A stretch of 64,000 bases of DNA from NCBI GenBank assembly GCA_014773175.1, contig VXCM01000204.1, positions 321,663-385,662 of the forward strand, in the 5' to 3' direction. The stretch comes from Lucifuga dentata (lineage: Eukaryota; Chordata; Actinopteri; Ophidiiformes; Bythitidae). Positions 1 to 12,043 of the stretch are shown piece by piece. The notes beneath the pieces are model-generated. The model saw nothing but the letters and a program-made list of their open reading frames with translations. It made no database searches and had not been told where the DNA came from. Position numbers and translations under genes: made by a program. Position 1 is the first letter of the stretch. Every line of letters begins with the position of its first letter.

Positions 1-713
1 GAGTGTTTCCTCAGAGTTATGCTGCACCTGTTATGTTTTTCTGCCCACAGCAACAGCGTAGAACCAGGTTTTGATGTTTGTGTGTATGAAGTAACACTAC
101 ATTTTCGAAGTTCTACATTTTCTGAATGCGAATCTGAACAAAATGAATAATGTTAATGATGTAGCATCATTTGGGAAATGTGTAACAGTCGTGGGTGGAG
201 CGTAGCGGGGAGAAGCAGAGAGAAAGAGTGAATTTAGAAAATATTATAGTCATGTGAGACAGACTTTGCAAGGCCAAAGGGACATGAAGCGGGTGTGAGG
301 AGCAGTGCTGGCAGTACATTCAGTTATTGTGTGTGTGTTTGTGTGTGTATGTGGGACCCAGATGGACTGCACTGAGGTTACTTGGAGAGAAAAAAAAGAG
401 TCATGTTGTTTGGGAAATGGAGTTGCCTGGGGGAAAAAAAAAAAAAAAAACCTGTTGAATTCTCCACACCCTTCCAGAAAAACATTTCTGCTCAAGATGC
501 TTCACAGTACATGTTTGTCCTGTCATGTAGACTGTCTGTATTCATTTGTACTCAAGTTAGAGTTAGACTACTAAAAGGAAGTCAGGGAAACAGTGAGACA
601 GAGGTCCTTCATGGGGTCTTATAGGCAAAAAAATCTTATAAAGAATGTTAAAGTAAAAAATAAAACCTAACCCAGATCTGCTCCTGTACACTGTGTGCAT
701 GCTTTGACCACAC

Positions 714-714
<1 letters not shown>

Positions 715-774
<60 letters not shown>
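715..774. repeat. (CA)n microsatellite
   Basis: About 30 near-perfect CA units. Translation of either strand gives only His/Thr or Cys/Val runs. Confidence 0.95.
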
Positions 775-776
<2 letters not shown>

Positions 777-2232
777 TAAGGATTGTTCAGTGTTATACAA
801 GTGGCCAGCTGGGTAGAAATCAATCAGGTAAACTAGGTCAGGAGAAGAGAGGAGAGGGAGTTGCAGGAGGTCTCAGAGGAGCAGGCCTTTGTTCCACATA
901 GGAGTTGGGTACAGAGAGATGCATCATCAAAATGCCTGTGGCCTTTCCCTATGGCATAGAAAACACATCAGGTACTGCATACATGCCTGTGATGCACAAA
1001 CACATGTAGATGCATCGTTTCTCAATGTGTTTGCTGATGCCTTTGGTGCAAACATAGTGTGTCCATGGGTTAGCCGGTTACACAACATCTGATCCGCACA
1101 TCCAGTCTCATCTGTCCTCCGTGTGTCTCCAAGGCGATGATACTTTCAGACCTTGAGCTCAGTATTACTGAGGTATTACTGTCCTGACCACTCCTTTTCC
1201 ATGAAAACTCCAATAAGAATCCACAACACACATCCCCACCCAGATAGGTGGATGTCCACGTTATTTTCCCGGTAACCTAATATAAGCATCACATTATGCT
1301 CCGAAGCGACGAGCACAAAGGACCACTGCTGGATTGATTCTATTCACAACTATTTCTGGAAATCACTCCTAATAACTGATGTTATTGCATCCACAGCGTT
1401 TGCCTGTATGCATGGAGAAATAATAAAGGACAGAATTAAATAAATGAAATCCACCCACTTCTATGTAATAGAAAAACTCCATTGTATATGGTTATTCATG
1501 CTGTTCTTTCAATTATGCACTGCCGTGTTCTCAGGATTTATCAGTATTTATTTTTAGGACTTGAATTTTAAATCATAAGTTATGTAATGATTTGATTATG
1601 CATCCACACAAATTATTTTGCATCCTCAATCTTCATGTGTGTGTGTATTTGTGTGTGTGTGACAATCTGCTTCTCTGCATGAGCTGCAGGGCAGTTCCAT
1701 AAAGTTTAATTATATGTTGCATTCCCAGTGGAAAGGCTGAGATTAAACTAAATTAAATTGTGTTGGGGTGCATAAAATGTTTGTGTGCTGCAGAGAATAT
1801 ATATGCGCACATGCACACACAAAGGAAGCATGCTGTATTACAAAAGGGGTAGAAGCTATGACATTGCTGTTGGCATTGCTTCAAGTAATTAATTGGTTTT
1901 GACAGTGATTCTGATTATTCTGATCATTATATCAGCCTGTGTGATTGTTGTCTGCCTTGTTTGCTATCATGAAAGTGTGTGTGTGTGTGTGTGCGCTGTA
2001 GGGATGTTTGCCTGATTTAAAGAACTATACCAGTGGTTTTACTTGTTAGGAATGGGATACCAGGTGACAAAGGCAAACACCTTTGACCTCCACTCAATTT
2101 TGTTTTTCTGCACTATATGAATATGTCATCACTTTCAACATTGGCACAGACATTGGTGTTATAAAATATAATTATAATTTGTAGGGGACTAGGCTGCAAA
2201 AAGAAAACTTCCTCCTCATTCTTTCTCCCTCA

Positions 2233-2240
2233 CTCACACA

Positions 2241-2284
<44 letters not shown>
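2233..2284. repeat. (CA)n microsatellite
   Basis: CA-rich tract with one early interruption, then more than 18 uninterrupted units. Confidence 0.93.
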
Positions 2285-2285
<1 letters not shown>

Positions 2286-4104
2286 CTATCAAAACACCAA
2301 TAGTGTGTAACATCACATGTGTATACACACATGCTGTCAACATAATGGACTCTTTGGACTCCAATTTGTTCATCAGTTCACATAAGATGTTTTTAGCTCT
2401 TTTCCCCCTCCATCTAGTCACTTGAAATTTGAACTGAAGATCAGTGTTTGGTAAACACCAGGATCATAATGTTTGGTCACCCTGGAGAAATGCTTTTTAT
2501 TTGTTGGGCTGGACTCTTTTGGGTTTCTTTTCATAAGTTGTGGTATTCAGAATATGATTCAGTGCACATGATAACGGTCCAACTATCATGGAACAGCGTC
2601 ACAGCACCCCATGAGCTTAATTAGGTTTAGAGAAGTGATTATGGTTTATTATCGTTGCAATAATAGTGTGACACATTTTACATTTAGCTGTTAATCTGAG
2701 GATAAGTATTTATAATACAGAGACAAATATGGATTGGAACATTGTGTGTTTTTAACCACGCTCTGATTGCTTGCTGTATTTGGATGCATTTGTGTGCACC
2801 AATACAGCGTGTGAGTATGTGAATGAGTGCATGTGTGTGTCTGTGAGTGTAATTACTGACATCAGCATTAGACCTGATGTATTCCATGTGGGGAGTGTCC
2901 GGTCAGAGCTGGAGTTATGAGCCTGTTGAGGGAATTTAAATACCTGCTGGCCGTTTCTCTGAAATGACTTCACACTATGGTTTGGCTCCTAAACAGCAGG
3001 TCTAAGATGTAACTTTCACTATTATGCCTTAACTTATCACTATTACACCATCTTCTCCTTCTTGCTATGCTACTAGGTTTACTTGCTTTGCACCATAAAT
3101 GCTTACTAAGACCTGGTTTATGCTTAATGTGGACGCCTCCGAAACAGACTGTCCATGTGTCCTGGCATTTATGGTTCTTGCGCTTTCATGATGACTGTGC
3201 ACTACTGCACTTCAACTCCCGGACTTTCGGTGGTGCTGTAGGACAAAGTCGCTCTTAACAGCCCCAGAACACACAAAACAAATCCAGCGGAAATAGTAGG
3301 TTCCAGTTCAGTCCCATAACAAAACACGTGGAAAACAGAGTCATTGTTGATGAATGAACAAAAGGAATTGCTGTTACTTGCATTGGCTACAAGACAAAAA
3401 AATTTTTCACCATTGTTTGTGTTCCCCCCCCCCCCNCCCCTTCTTCCACACCTCTTCACTTGGCCACTTGGCCACTCGTTGATGAAGGCATATTTACGTC
3501 ACACAAATGCGTGACTGCTTTAACGAGTGGTGCATGACCACATAAGCGGCCATCAAAAGTAGACTCGGTGGCTGGCTGCTTTGGCCGCAATTATGTCACA
3601 TTTTCCGTATGCCCACTGTCACATCTGCATTCTCGTTAAGCTTAAGCCAGCCTTGAGGCAACATAGGCAGAAAGCGTTAATATGTCCTCGCCGACCTTCT
3701 CGTTGCATGTTTTCTCTCTCTCTCTTGCTCTCTATTTGTCGTGGAGGCTTGGCCATGTCCTCATCTTGTTCTCCATATATCATTCTCTATCCTCACCAAT
3801 GCCCTAATTTGTCAGCCAGACTCATTCTGCGACTCATTTTTCTCTCATTCCTTATGTATTTGTTTCCACATTTAGCTTGAGGAAATGCAATAGAAGCATG
3901 CTTTACTTCCTCCAACAACATGTAAAAACACACAGTACACAAGCATACAGTACATACACAAAAGCATGATGTCATGATGAATTTTCCATTATGCTGAGTT
4001 TCACTGCAGCAGAAAAGGGATGAGGAAAGATTGCAATGAATTTTCTATCCAGCTGTGATGCACATTCAAATTAAATTGCTTTTATTTCATTTAACATTCA
4101 ATAG

Positions 4105-4128
4105 CAGGAATACATGAATGTATTCCTG
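4105..4128. repeat. Short perfect inverted repeat
   Basis: Two 11-bp arms (CAGGAATACAT and its reverse complement) separated by 2 bp. No gene or promoter context is visible, so this may be chance or a repeat end. Confidence 0.7.
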
Positions 4129-5012
4129 AATAAATGTAATCATGACCCCTCATTTTCATCCAAAAACATAAAACAAAATGATTAAGATAATACATTTAAT
4201 AGGTTCAACAGAACATGCCAGTGCATTCAGCTGTTGTGAAACAATTTTTCCTAATGCTTTACAACACACACACACATACACAGAGCACCTTCAGTAGACC
4301 TCATTAGGTGATAGATTTGCATTCTGGGCATCTACCGTATATAATGATGAATTTTGGCTGACATCATGTATGTTGATACCAATAGTGCATCCAGTTTATT
4401 CAGCAAAAATTTAATTGAGTGCACTACACCAGGGATAGCATCCTGAGTGGCCTTACGCTAATACATTAATGCGACGTCAGTAAAAGCCTCTTCTGCCAGT
4501 GTGTCACTGTAACATCAATGTCACACCAATTTCTGCAGAACTGAATGGTTCATGCCAGCCTTGACCCTGAATGACACCATTGGAGGAGAGAAGAAAGGTT
4601 TCCATTTAATTTCTAGGCCACATTGCCCCCTTACACTCTACAGAACTGCTAATGTACCTGTGTGTGTGTGTGTTTGTGTGTGTGTGTGCGTGCATGAGTG
4701 CAGGAGTATGCTATCATACTTCTCATTCCTCTGAAAGCTGATCTCCGAGACAGGCTTCAGAGGAATTAACCCACCTCTTGAGCAGCATTGTGGCTCAAAG
4801 TGCCCTTGTCCATTTTATAGAAAAGTTAGCCACATGTCCATTACTGTCTGCTCTTACAAAGCTGGAACAGGCAATGAGATACAGCTGCTCTCAACATGCT
4901 AATGGAGATGAGGATAAACACCATGTGATTTTTGGTTGAAAGTCGCAAAGTTTCATTGATAGATATCTTGATTTATTTTAATCTTTTCTTTCCCATCTAT
5001 TCCTTCAATAAG

Positions 5013-5233
5013 TGCTTCTCAATCCTTGATTTTGAGTACCAGATTGCTCCATATTTTCCATCTCTCCCTGCTCTACCCTCACCTGATGAGCTAAATCAGG
5101 TGTGTTTAGCCAATTAAGACCTGGGAGGCATATGCTTTTGATCAAGTGAACACTCCTGGTTTAGGTCATGGTAGAGCAAAAAGAGATGGAAAATATGCAG
5201 TGCTGAGGTTCTCAAGGACCAGAATTGAGAACA
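5013..5233. mobile_element. MITE-like element with long imperfect terminal inverted repeats
   Basis: The left end starts CTTCTCAATCCTTG and runs through CATATTTTCCATCTCT and a GCTCTACC block. The reverse complement of the right end starts GTTCTCAATTCTGG and carries the same blocks in the same order, giving about 60 bp of imperfect terminal inverted repeat. The centre contains GCTAAATCAGGTGTG. A diverged second copy lies at 27664-27858. The TTCTCAA...TTTTCCATCTCT pattern is common among short hAT-like elements in fish; that class assignment is from memory and unverified. Confidence 0.6.
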
Positions 5234-5477
5234 ACTTCCTTCAGCACACGAGCAGTAGTGAAATTTGCATCACGATACGTGATTTGCATGTTGCTCAAAT
5301 GAGATCCATTCCCAGATTCAGACTAAACTGTCAAAGTGAAAGCTCCCTTTGAAAATTTAGCAGAGGGAAGAAGACATTTTTTGTCTTTTTATGCACTTAA
5401 TGACCTGGTCCTCTGATGGGAGTTTTAAAAAGAACCAAACTCATTCTTTACATTTCTTTCTCAAATAGACATGGACA

Positions 5478-5536
<59 letters not shown>

Positions 5537-5973
5537 ACACACACTTTTCCACGCATAATTACAGTGGAATAGTTCTCCTTCTTGGGCAAGACCTTGAGCT
5601 TCCTGTGGCCAGGGTAAATTCAGTGGCCACAACAGTCAGGGAGCAGAAACTGTTTTGCCCTGGGTGGCTGCATCTCTGTGGGATGAGAGACAGTTCAAAT
5701 TACAGCTCCGTCTGCCCTGATCCAGGCCCATTTTGGCTTGAGACAGCCTGGGAAAATCCACTTGTCCATTTTTGTGATCGTGGGCACAAACCAGGTCCAA
5801 GCAAATAGTAGCACCATTCAGAGATATCAAAACTTGGATATTAATCTTCTCCTAGAAGTGACAAAGAAATACTAATTTAGCATTGGACAGGCAAGAATAT
5901 GATGGTTTAAGTAGATGATTTTAGGACTTTTGAGGTGAAAAGGAGCATTTTTCTGGTATGCTGCACAATATAC
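5234..5973. other. Non-coding flank with TC microsatellite
   Basis: The main feature is a (TC)n tract at 5481-5531. The open frames crossing it have no recognisable domain. Confidence 0.6.
5481..5531. repeat. (TC)n microsatellite
   Basis: About 25 uninterrupted TC units, polypyrimidine on the + strand. Confidence 0.95.
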
Positions 5974-6470
5974 TTAAGGACCATATCAGTGGTTTTGTAT
6001 GTTTGAGCCCATTTTTAGATTTTTCTTCCTTCCTTCCAGACTGCCATTGGTTTCAGTTAATTCCAGTATGCTATAAAAAAAAAAAATCAACTTGTAAATT
6101 GAAATGGCCTTGAGATAGGAAATTTTTTGTCAAAGTAACTTTATAATTTTTTAATAATAATTATATATATACACCTGTGTATATATATATAATATTTATG
6201 TAACTTTATTTAACTGGTCCAGAGCTGCACAGAAGAAAATGCATGTTTCTGTAGGGAGTATACTTCAGAAGAAGACTGCTTTTATCGAAACACTGAATTT
6301 TAAGACGATTATATCACCTGAACATTTGACTTTGAAAGATTAGGGAATTTATTATAACAGGAAAGCTAAAACACGGTTTTATGTTTTGGAAAATAGTTTT
6401 CAGTAACTTAACACATATGCATTTAGTATTTATTGGACTTAAACTTGCAAAATCATCAGTATGGTCCTAT
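5974..6470 (+). mobile_element. Copy of TTAA-flanked MITE family (upstream of gene)
   Basis: The left end is TTAAGGACCATATCAG followed by GGTTTTGTATGTTTGAGCC. The right end is the approximate reverse complement (TTATTGGACTTAAACTTGC, then CATCAGTATGGTCCT). Internal blocks shared with the other copies include the 'CTGCCATTGGTTTCAG' block, 'ATCAACTTGTA', and a block around GGGAGTATACTTCAGAAG. A TA-rich palindrome lies inside at about 6161-6192. No open frame is present, so it is non-autonomous. Confidence 0.75.
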
Positions 6471-8615
6471 AACAAAATGTAATACTTCTAAGTAAAGATA
6501 CAATTATTTAATTTTGACTTAATCTGCATGAGATATTGCTTGGACCAATCAGGTCAGTTCAGGGGCTGCAGGAAAATAAACCAGAACCACTGTTCTCACT
6601 GAGGCATTAGATACAATATGGGCATAAAAAAAAAAAAAAAAAAAAAAATCATCATTACACCAAGGGAAGTCAGCAAAATAAACATACACCTGAGGTGGTC
6701 CTGAAGAAGCAGTGCCACTGAATAGGTAAAGGTACTATTGACCCTGAGGGTCAAGCTCCATTGGCATTCACAGTACTTCAGCAGATGAAAAGTAAAAAAG
6801 GTATTGACAGAACCACTCAGTAAACCTTCCTGGGAAAGCATAAAATAGCGAATAAAACACCTCTGTTGAAATCACTGTATGATGTGCCAACTATGATGTT
6901 GAAAAATCATTATTGAAGTGTTCATCCCAGTGGATAGTTTTATCCATTTTCTAAGAACATTTTCTAAGGTCTGTCTTATTGAAATAGAGAAAAATTATAC
7001 AACTTTTTCACAAGCTAAATTAAATATGTATATTTTTGCAGCTATTTCATATGTCAAGATGCCATAGCAGTCCATGAAATCCATTGATTGTGGCACAGTC
7101 TCAAAAATCAATATCTCTGTCATTGTTTCTTTTTCCTGTTGCTTTTAACTATTGTTCATGATGATCAATAGGTCTGCTTACATTTCTCTGCTGCACATAC
7201 ACACACACATGCACACAAATCCATATATGCCATACACACCGGGACATTCAGGTCACATACTGTATCACACAAGTACAAACACAGACACACTCTGACACCT
7301 GCATATGCTTGGTCATGCACACATATACACTTGTGCACACTCACTTGCACACATAAACTCACATATTGGCAGCCTCCTGTGTCGGGTTCATGGCTGTGGC
7401 CTGATGTGCTGTCATGGGGCTTTGATGCCTTATCATATAACCTCTCAGAGACACTGGGAACACCTGTCCTTGTGCTCATATGGCATGCTAATTCATGCAG
7501 GCACATGGTGGCCTGCTGCCTGACCTTGCTAGGACAGGAAGAGTCATTGGAGAGACAGGCTATGGTGGCCCTGCAGGACACAATATGGCATATGTTCACT
7601 CCATATAGCCCTTTACCAGTACAGCATAGTCAGGTTGCTAGGAAGAGAAGGTGCATAATGCTTGGCTGTACACCAACACTTCTATAATAGTCAAGGAGAA
7701 GATTAGAATAATGGAACAATAAGTGTTTGTGTGTGTTTTATTTTTATTGCTTCCAGTGCATACAGTTGTTTTCTAAGAATGTGCTTCAATGTCACTATAC
7801 AGTGGCAGCTCTAATTCAGAAGAGGATGTTGAGCACTTAAGGCAGTCAGCTAACATAACAAATTGTAATTAGAATCTATATTACATATATAGTGCTGTAA
7901 CAGTGCAACACGTTGGCAAAACAACAGATTTTCTCTACTTGTGTAGTCTGACCATGTAGCTCTATTTCTCCACTCACAATCTGTTTTCACATGCACAGGC
8001 AATGGACATCTGAACACCCACCTCCCAGACACACAAATGTCTGCATGCACAAACACACACGCAACCCCCTCCTTGCCAAACCTAGCAATAATAACCTCCA
8101 CAAACACAGGAGTTTGCGTGTGTGTGTCTGTTCGTCTGGGAAGAGGGATATTATTGTCTGTCTCTCCCCCACACCTTCCAAGTGCACTTTTCAAGGTGCA
8201 GGGCTTGGTATCTCCATGGCAACAGCAAAGCCACCAGGAGCGGTGGGAGGGATGAGGTGGTGGGCGGAGGGGATGGAGGCGGAGGTAGAGGAGAAGGGCG
8301 ACGGGGTTGTTGTTGGTGATGGAGGGGGATCTTCTGGTCTCAGACAGTCGTGCTGGGTTTATAAAGTTGGGAACACGGTGACATTTTCATGAGCTGTGAC
8401 AGTGGGGACTGTCGGCAAACAGGGCATGGCTTTCTGTTGGAGGTGTTTGTGTGGATGTGTATCTGTAAATGTAAATGTGTGGCATGTCAGTGTGCATTTC
8501 TGTGTGTGTGTGTGTGTGTGCGCTCCTAACAGTTTTGTGGAGATCTATGCAGTGTGAACTCCAGGTGTGATCTCAATACGCGGCTCATTGTATCTGACAC
8601 ACACACATGCGCACA

Positions 8616-8660
<45 letters not shown>

Positions 8661-9329
8661 TGAGGGCCAGTGTCTGTGTTTGTATAACAGAGACCGCCAG
8701 GTATTATTCGACTGTGTTTACATATATTCATCCTTACTGGCCCAGATATGTCCACCTTTGTCTATTTTTCTCCTGTTTTTGTCTCCTTCACTCCTCTCTC
8801 TCTCTCTCTCNTTTGAACTTTACTCTCCTCTGGTTGAATCTGTCTATCTTTGTTTAACAACCATTTCTCCCTTTCTCAAGCCTGAATCCCTTTTTAGCCT
8901 AAATTTTTGTGTCTTCCTCTCACTCCACCTTATCCTTTCTCTTCATCTTATACTGTAGGACCTGTGCAGGTACGAATATGTAAGCCGTGATGCAGGGGTA
9001 CCTATAAGGATTGATATGTTCATAGCCATTTTCTACAAGAAAGATAAAACACAACACACATTTCTGTACCTGCCTGAACAGTGGAGAAAGTACAGAGATA
9101 AAGAAGGAGTGTGAAGGAGGTTAACATTGACTTTTTTCTGCTCTCCAGCAGCTCTTGTAATAAATATTAAATAGTCTGGTCATTGATGAATCTATAGACA
9201 AGTTTCAATATCCTTGCGATCATGAAACCACTTCCAAATTTGTGTTAAGTCTCTATCAACATCTTAGAAAATCATACAAAAACAGTGTTTACATTGTTTG
9301 TATCACAGAGAGAATGCATATGATGCATT
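6471..9329. other. Non-coding upstream flank
   Basis: No gene was recognised. It contains a poly(A) run at 6626-6648, CA-rich stretches near 7195-7350, a (GT)n tract near 8500-8522, a (CA)n tract at 8597-8658, and one N at 8811 beside a TC run. The 130-144 codon frames here are CA/GT or CT translations without domains. Confidence 0.65.
8597..8658. repeat. (CA)n microsatellite
   Basis: CA repeat with two early interruptions and then about 20 perfect units. Confidence 0.93.
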
Positions 9330-9560
9330 CGTTGTACGATGGAACTTGGAACTGTGTAATATACGACCACTGCACATTCAGGCTACATTAATTGATCTAC
9401 ATTAAGCAATCTCATGGACGCTTTCATGAAAACTTTTCTTTTTTCTTTTTTTCCCCTCTATTGGACATTTATGAGCTTTTTATCTACTGCATTGCCAGTG
9501 TTATATGCTTAACCTGTTACTCTTCATGCTGAAAAATGCTTCTAAAGGTTCATTTGTAAA
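9330..9560. repeat. Diverged interspersed repeat, sister copy of 54470-54695
   Basis: It shares ordered blocks with the 54470-54695 region: GGAACT, the 'ACGACCACxxCACATTCAGGCTA' block, 'CATGAAAACTTTT', 'ATTTATGAGCT', and 'GCATTGCCAGTG' followed by 'AACCTGTTA'. The shared order over roughly 200 bp argues for a common repeat ancestor. The class is unknown. It matters because this copy has no LINE at the point corresponding to the RTE insertion at 54696. Confidence 0.6.
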
Positions 9561-10153
9561 CAAATATGACTGTTTACAGTGTGAGCAGTCATATTGAAAT
9601 GATGTCAGTACTGAACTCGGGGTTGAGAAACCTTTCCTGATTTTCTGAGTAGGAATTCTGAGTTGAGGGGCATTTTCTTTTACTTTTCCCAGACGGAGGT
9701 TGGAAATTGTGAGTTCCGAGTTTAAGTCAAACACAACATTAGATTATATGGACAGTAGCATGTGACATCATCTATAGGTTTCTTAGTGGACATGTTAATA
9801 TGTTTTAAGTTCTATTTGAAGCCAGAAAAACAAATTCTGGGCAGTCAGACAAGTTTAAAAAACAAAAATATCTGATTGGCAAATTTTTTACAGTTTGGCA
9901 AATTTTAACAGTTGTAGGGAATCAACCATAATTCTAAAACACTAAACATAAGTTACTGGTGATCCCTGTCTCACTATCAGTCTGATGAACATGTAAATAA
10001 GGACTTCAGAGTATTTTCCCCTCAGTCAGAATGAGGAGAAATAATTTAATTATAAATGAAGACTTTTACTCCATATGAATACTTTACTCCATACTGTTTT
10101 CCAGAGCAATTATTGTTATGTAAGGTTACCAATAGCTGCAAATAATCAATTGG

Positions 10154-10192
<39 letters not shown>

Positions 10193-10696
10193 CAAGAAGA
10201 ACTTCTTCAGTTCTTTTTGAACTGAAAAAGTCGTTATACTGACAGTAACTTCACTGTAGTAGCGGGTGAATAAATTTATGAAGAAGCCCATAAGAGGCTC
10301 CACTGTGTCATGCCTACATATTTGCCTACATGACAAAAAATGCAGGACTGCACACTTTACAGTTTTATGAGAAAACAAAATATGATTTAGATTATTAAGA
10401 GGGCCAATCACCTCAGGTCACTGCATAATTTGTGAGGGAAAAAAAAATAGAACAAATAAGAGAAATCAGAAAAAAATGCTTTGAAAAAATCATAAAGTTT
10501 GACATGCTGCTAATTTGCACTCAGCATAACATTACTTGTTTTTTTTGTGTGTGTTTTGTTTTTTTTTGTTTTTTAAGATTTTTTCCTGTTACCTTGTCAA
10601 TCTAAATATTAATGTAAAAGGGAAAAAAACCCGTTACTTTTCTTATTCTTATTCTTAAATTGCAAATTGGACCCCTGGCTTTTGTGATTACGGCAG
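9561..10696. other. Non-coding upstream flank, A/T-run rich
   Basis: Contains a poly(A) tract at about 10158-10189 and several T-rich runs near 10540-10580. No coding potential was recognised. Confidence 0.6.
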
Positions 10697-10715
10697 TGAA
10701 CCACAAGGGGCGCTA
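10697..10715 (+). promoter_or_regulatory. Candidate CTCF-like motif upstream of the promoter
   Basis: The + strand sequence TGAACCACAAGGGGCGCTA resembles the 19-bp CTCF consensus; by eye 14 of 19 positions agree, including the GGGGCGCTA end. It is about 0.58 kb upstream of the start codon. Two expected core cytosines do not match, so binding is uncertain. This is a motif inference only. Confidence 0.35.
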
Positions 10716-10841
10716 TTGCACACCCAACCCAGGACGCTTGACGGGATATTGAAAGTTTATGCAAGCTTTGCAGCAAAGCAGGAGCCAGCTGGGAGGAGAG
10801 TGCACAGTACTTAGAATACCCAAAAACGTTTCAGAAATCAC

Positions 10842-10869
<28 letters not shown>

Positions 10870-10873
<4 letters not shown>

Positions 10874-10991
10874 GCCGCACACCGGAGGTCGACGTGACAA
10901 AGCTGCTTGCTCTTTAATTTGAATGCGTTTCTTCTCCATTGTAGCTGTCAACGGGTCTGTCAGTCAGCCCTCTGAAATACCCTGTCATCTC

Positions 10992-11028
<37 letters not shown>

Positions 11029-11058
11029 AGTCGGGGAGTTGTCAGAGCATTACAAGGC

Positions 11059-11100
<42 letters not shown>

Positions 11101-11280
11101 CGGCAGAGTAGGAGGAGAGAGAGAGGGGAGGAGAGCTCCGTCTCTCCCGGTGCACTTGGCAGTCTAGTTGCGGGCTGCTGTGCTGTTGCTGTCGTGGCGT
11201 GGCTGGTCGCGCCAGGCGGGGAACTTCACCACACTGGAGCCCGGTGTCCCACTCTCTCACCTGCGCAGTTCGGAGCTGCC
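10870..11280 (+). promoter_or_regulatory. Inferred promoter and 5' UTR of the ADAMTS-type gene
   Basis: The stretch is richer in GC and CpG than its surroundings and ends in a strong start context, GCTGCCATGGG. A GGCGGGG box, a typical Sp1-type element, lies at 11215-11221. No convincing TATA box was seen, and the transcription start cannot be placed from sequence. A (TG)n tract and a (GA)n tract lie within it. The frame upstream of the ATG stays open to about 10999 but offers no in-frame ATG, which supports 11281 as the start. An out-of-frame upstream ATG at 10923 ends at 11111 and would be a uORF if transcription starts that far up. Confidence 0.5.
10996..11096. repeat. Adjacent (TG)n and (GA)n tracts in the promoter/5' UTR
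   Basis: (TG)16 spans about 10996-11027 and (GA)17 about 11062-11096, separated by 34 bp. TG tracts can adopt Z-form and GA mirror repeats can adopt triplex form; either effect here is inference. The poly(T) run at about 10842-10869 lies just upstream. Confidence 0.9.
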
Positions 11281-11368
11281 ATGGGTCTCTCGCCTGGATT
11301 TACTGTCCTAATTATTCTACCGGCCTTTCTGCTGCACACCAGCGGCCTTTACATCGCCAGTAGCGTTG
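11281..11368 (+). CDS. Exon 1: signal peptide of an ADAMTS2/3/14-clade metalloprotease
   Basis: The first coding exon encodes residues 1-29 plus one base of codon 30. The product begins MGLSPG, followed by a hydrophobic stretch (TVLIILPAFLLHT) and a small-residue region (GLYIASS), a classic secretory signal peptide. The start was chosen because the ATG sits in GCCATGG and is the only in-frame Met before the hydrophobic core. The exon ends GTTG|GTACGT, a consensus donor in phase 1. Joining to 13137 rebuilds an Asp codon and continues the frame. Readthrough into intron 1 stays open to 11637 by chance. The family consists of secreted, zinc-dependent ADAMTS enzymes; this clade removes the amino propeptide of fibrillar procollagens. 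The clade call rests on exons 2 and 3, since exon 1 alone would be uninformative. Confidence 0.75.
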
Positions 11369-11981
11369 GTACGTTCACTCCAGTTAAACGTGGTCAGTGT
11401 TTATGTTGTTCTGTATCTGATGATGTGGATGCGTGGGGCTGCACGGGGCTCCTGCGCCCGCTGGAGCGCATCGTCCGCTTTCTTTCTCCAAGCTTTTCTA
11501 GTGTTTTACGTACAGCACTCTGGGACCCAAATTTGCAACTTCTGTATGTCCTGATGGTGTTTGCAGGGACTTCGCGGAGGTCCCTCAGTGTTGTGATCGG
11601 CTCTGCCACCCACGGGAGAATGTTATCCGGGGTGTAAAGGGGCATCTGATGCGCCGGGCTTTGCAGAGAAGTAGCCGAACATTATCTCATTCTGCTGCTG
11701 TCGCATCTATCGATCTGTCACAGAACTCTGGAGTCGGATGTCAGCCTATCGATCACACTATTATCAAATCATTCCTGCAACATGGTGGGCGTGAGGAATA
11801 ATAACAGTGCGTGTTTGGTTTTGTCAGTCAGCAAAGTTTCCAAATTAGAAAGATAGATGGCGAGGAATCATGAAGTAATAATTATTTTATTAAGGGCATA
11901 TGAGGACCACATACGCTTCGAGTCAGCTGTTGTTTTGTACTCTGACACTGTGATGGCACTGACACCTCTAAGTGGTCCTGG

Positions 11982-12003
11982 CTGTGTGCGTGTGTGTGCG
12001 CGC

Positions 12004-12034
<31 letters not shown>

Positions 12035-12043
12035 TGTGTGTGT
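11982..12043. repeat. Alternating CG/TG tract with Z-DNA potential
   Basis: About 60 bp alternate purine and pyrimidine. The core is an uninterrupted CG run of about 20 bp (to 12018), flanked by TG repeats on both sides. Such composition is the strongest known Z-forming sequence. The tract is about 0.7 kb downstream of the start codon, in intron 1. Confidence 0.9.

Larger units (their letters stand above)
1..5012. other. Upstream flank, no gene recognised
   Basis: No exon or conserved protein was recognised on either strand. Short open frames here are low-complexity translations of CA/GT repeats. The stretch is AT-rich with scattered microsatellites, a C-run containing one N at 3436, and a 35-bp fragment at 2014-2048 resembling the left end of the TTAA-flanked MITE family described at 14701 and 35302. 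Confidence 0.7.

Noticed and set aside
7165..8392. Cluster of overlapping 110-140 codon frames on both strands
   Set aside because: They are translations of CA/GT-rich sequence. None shows a domain, a supported start or splice signals.
10999..11280. N-terminal extension of exon 1 from a non-ATG start
   Set aside because: The added residues are translations of TG and GA microsatellites. The ATG at 11281 has a strong context and directly precedes a signal peptide.
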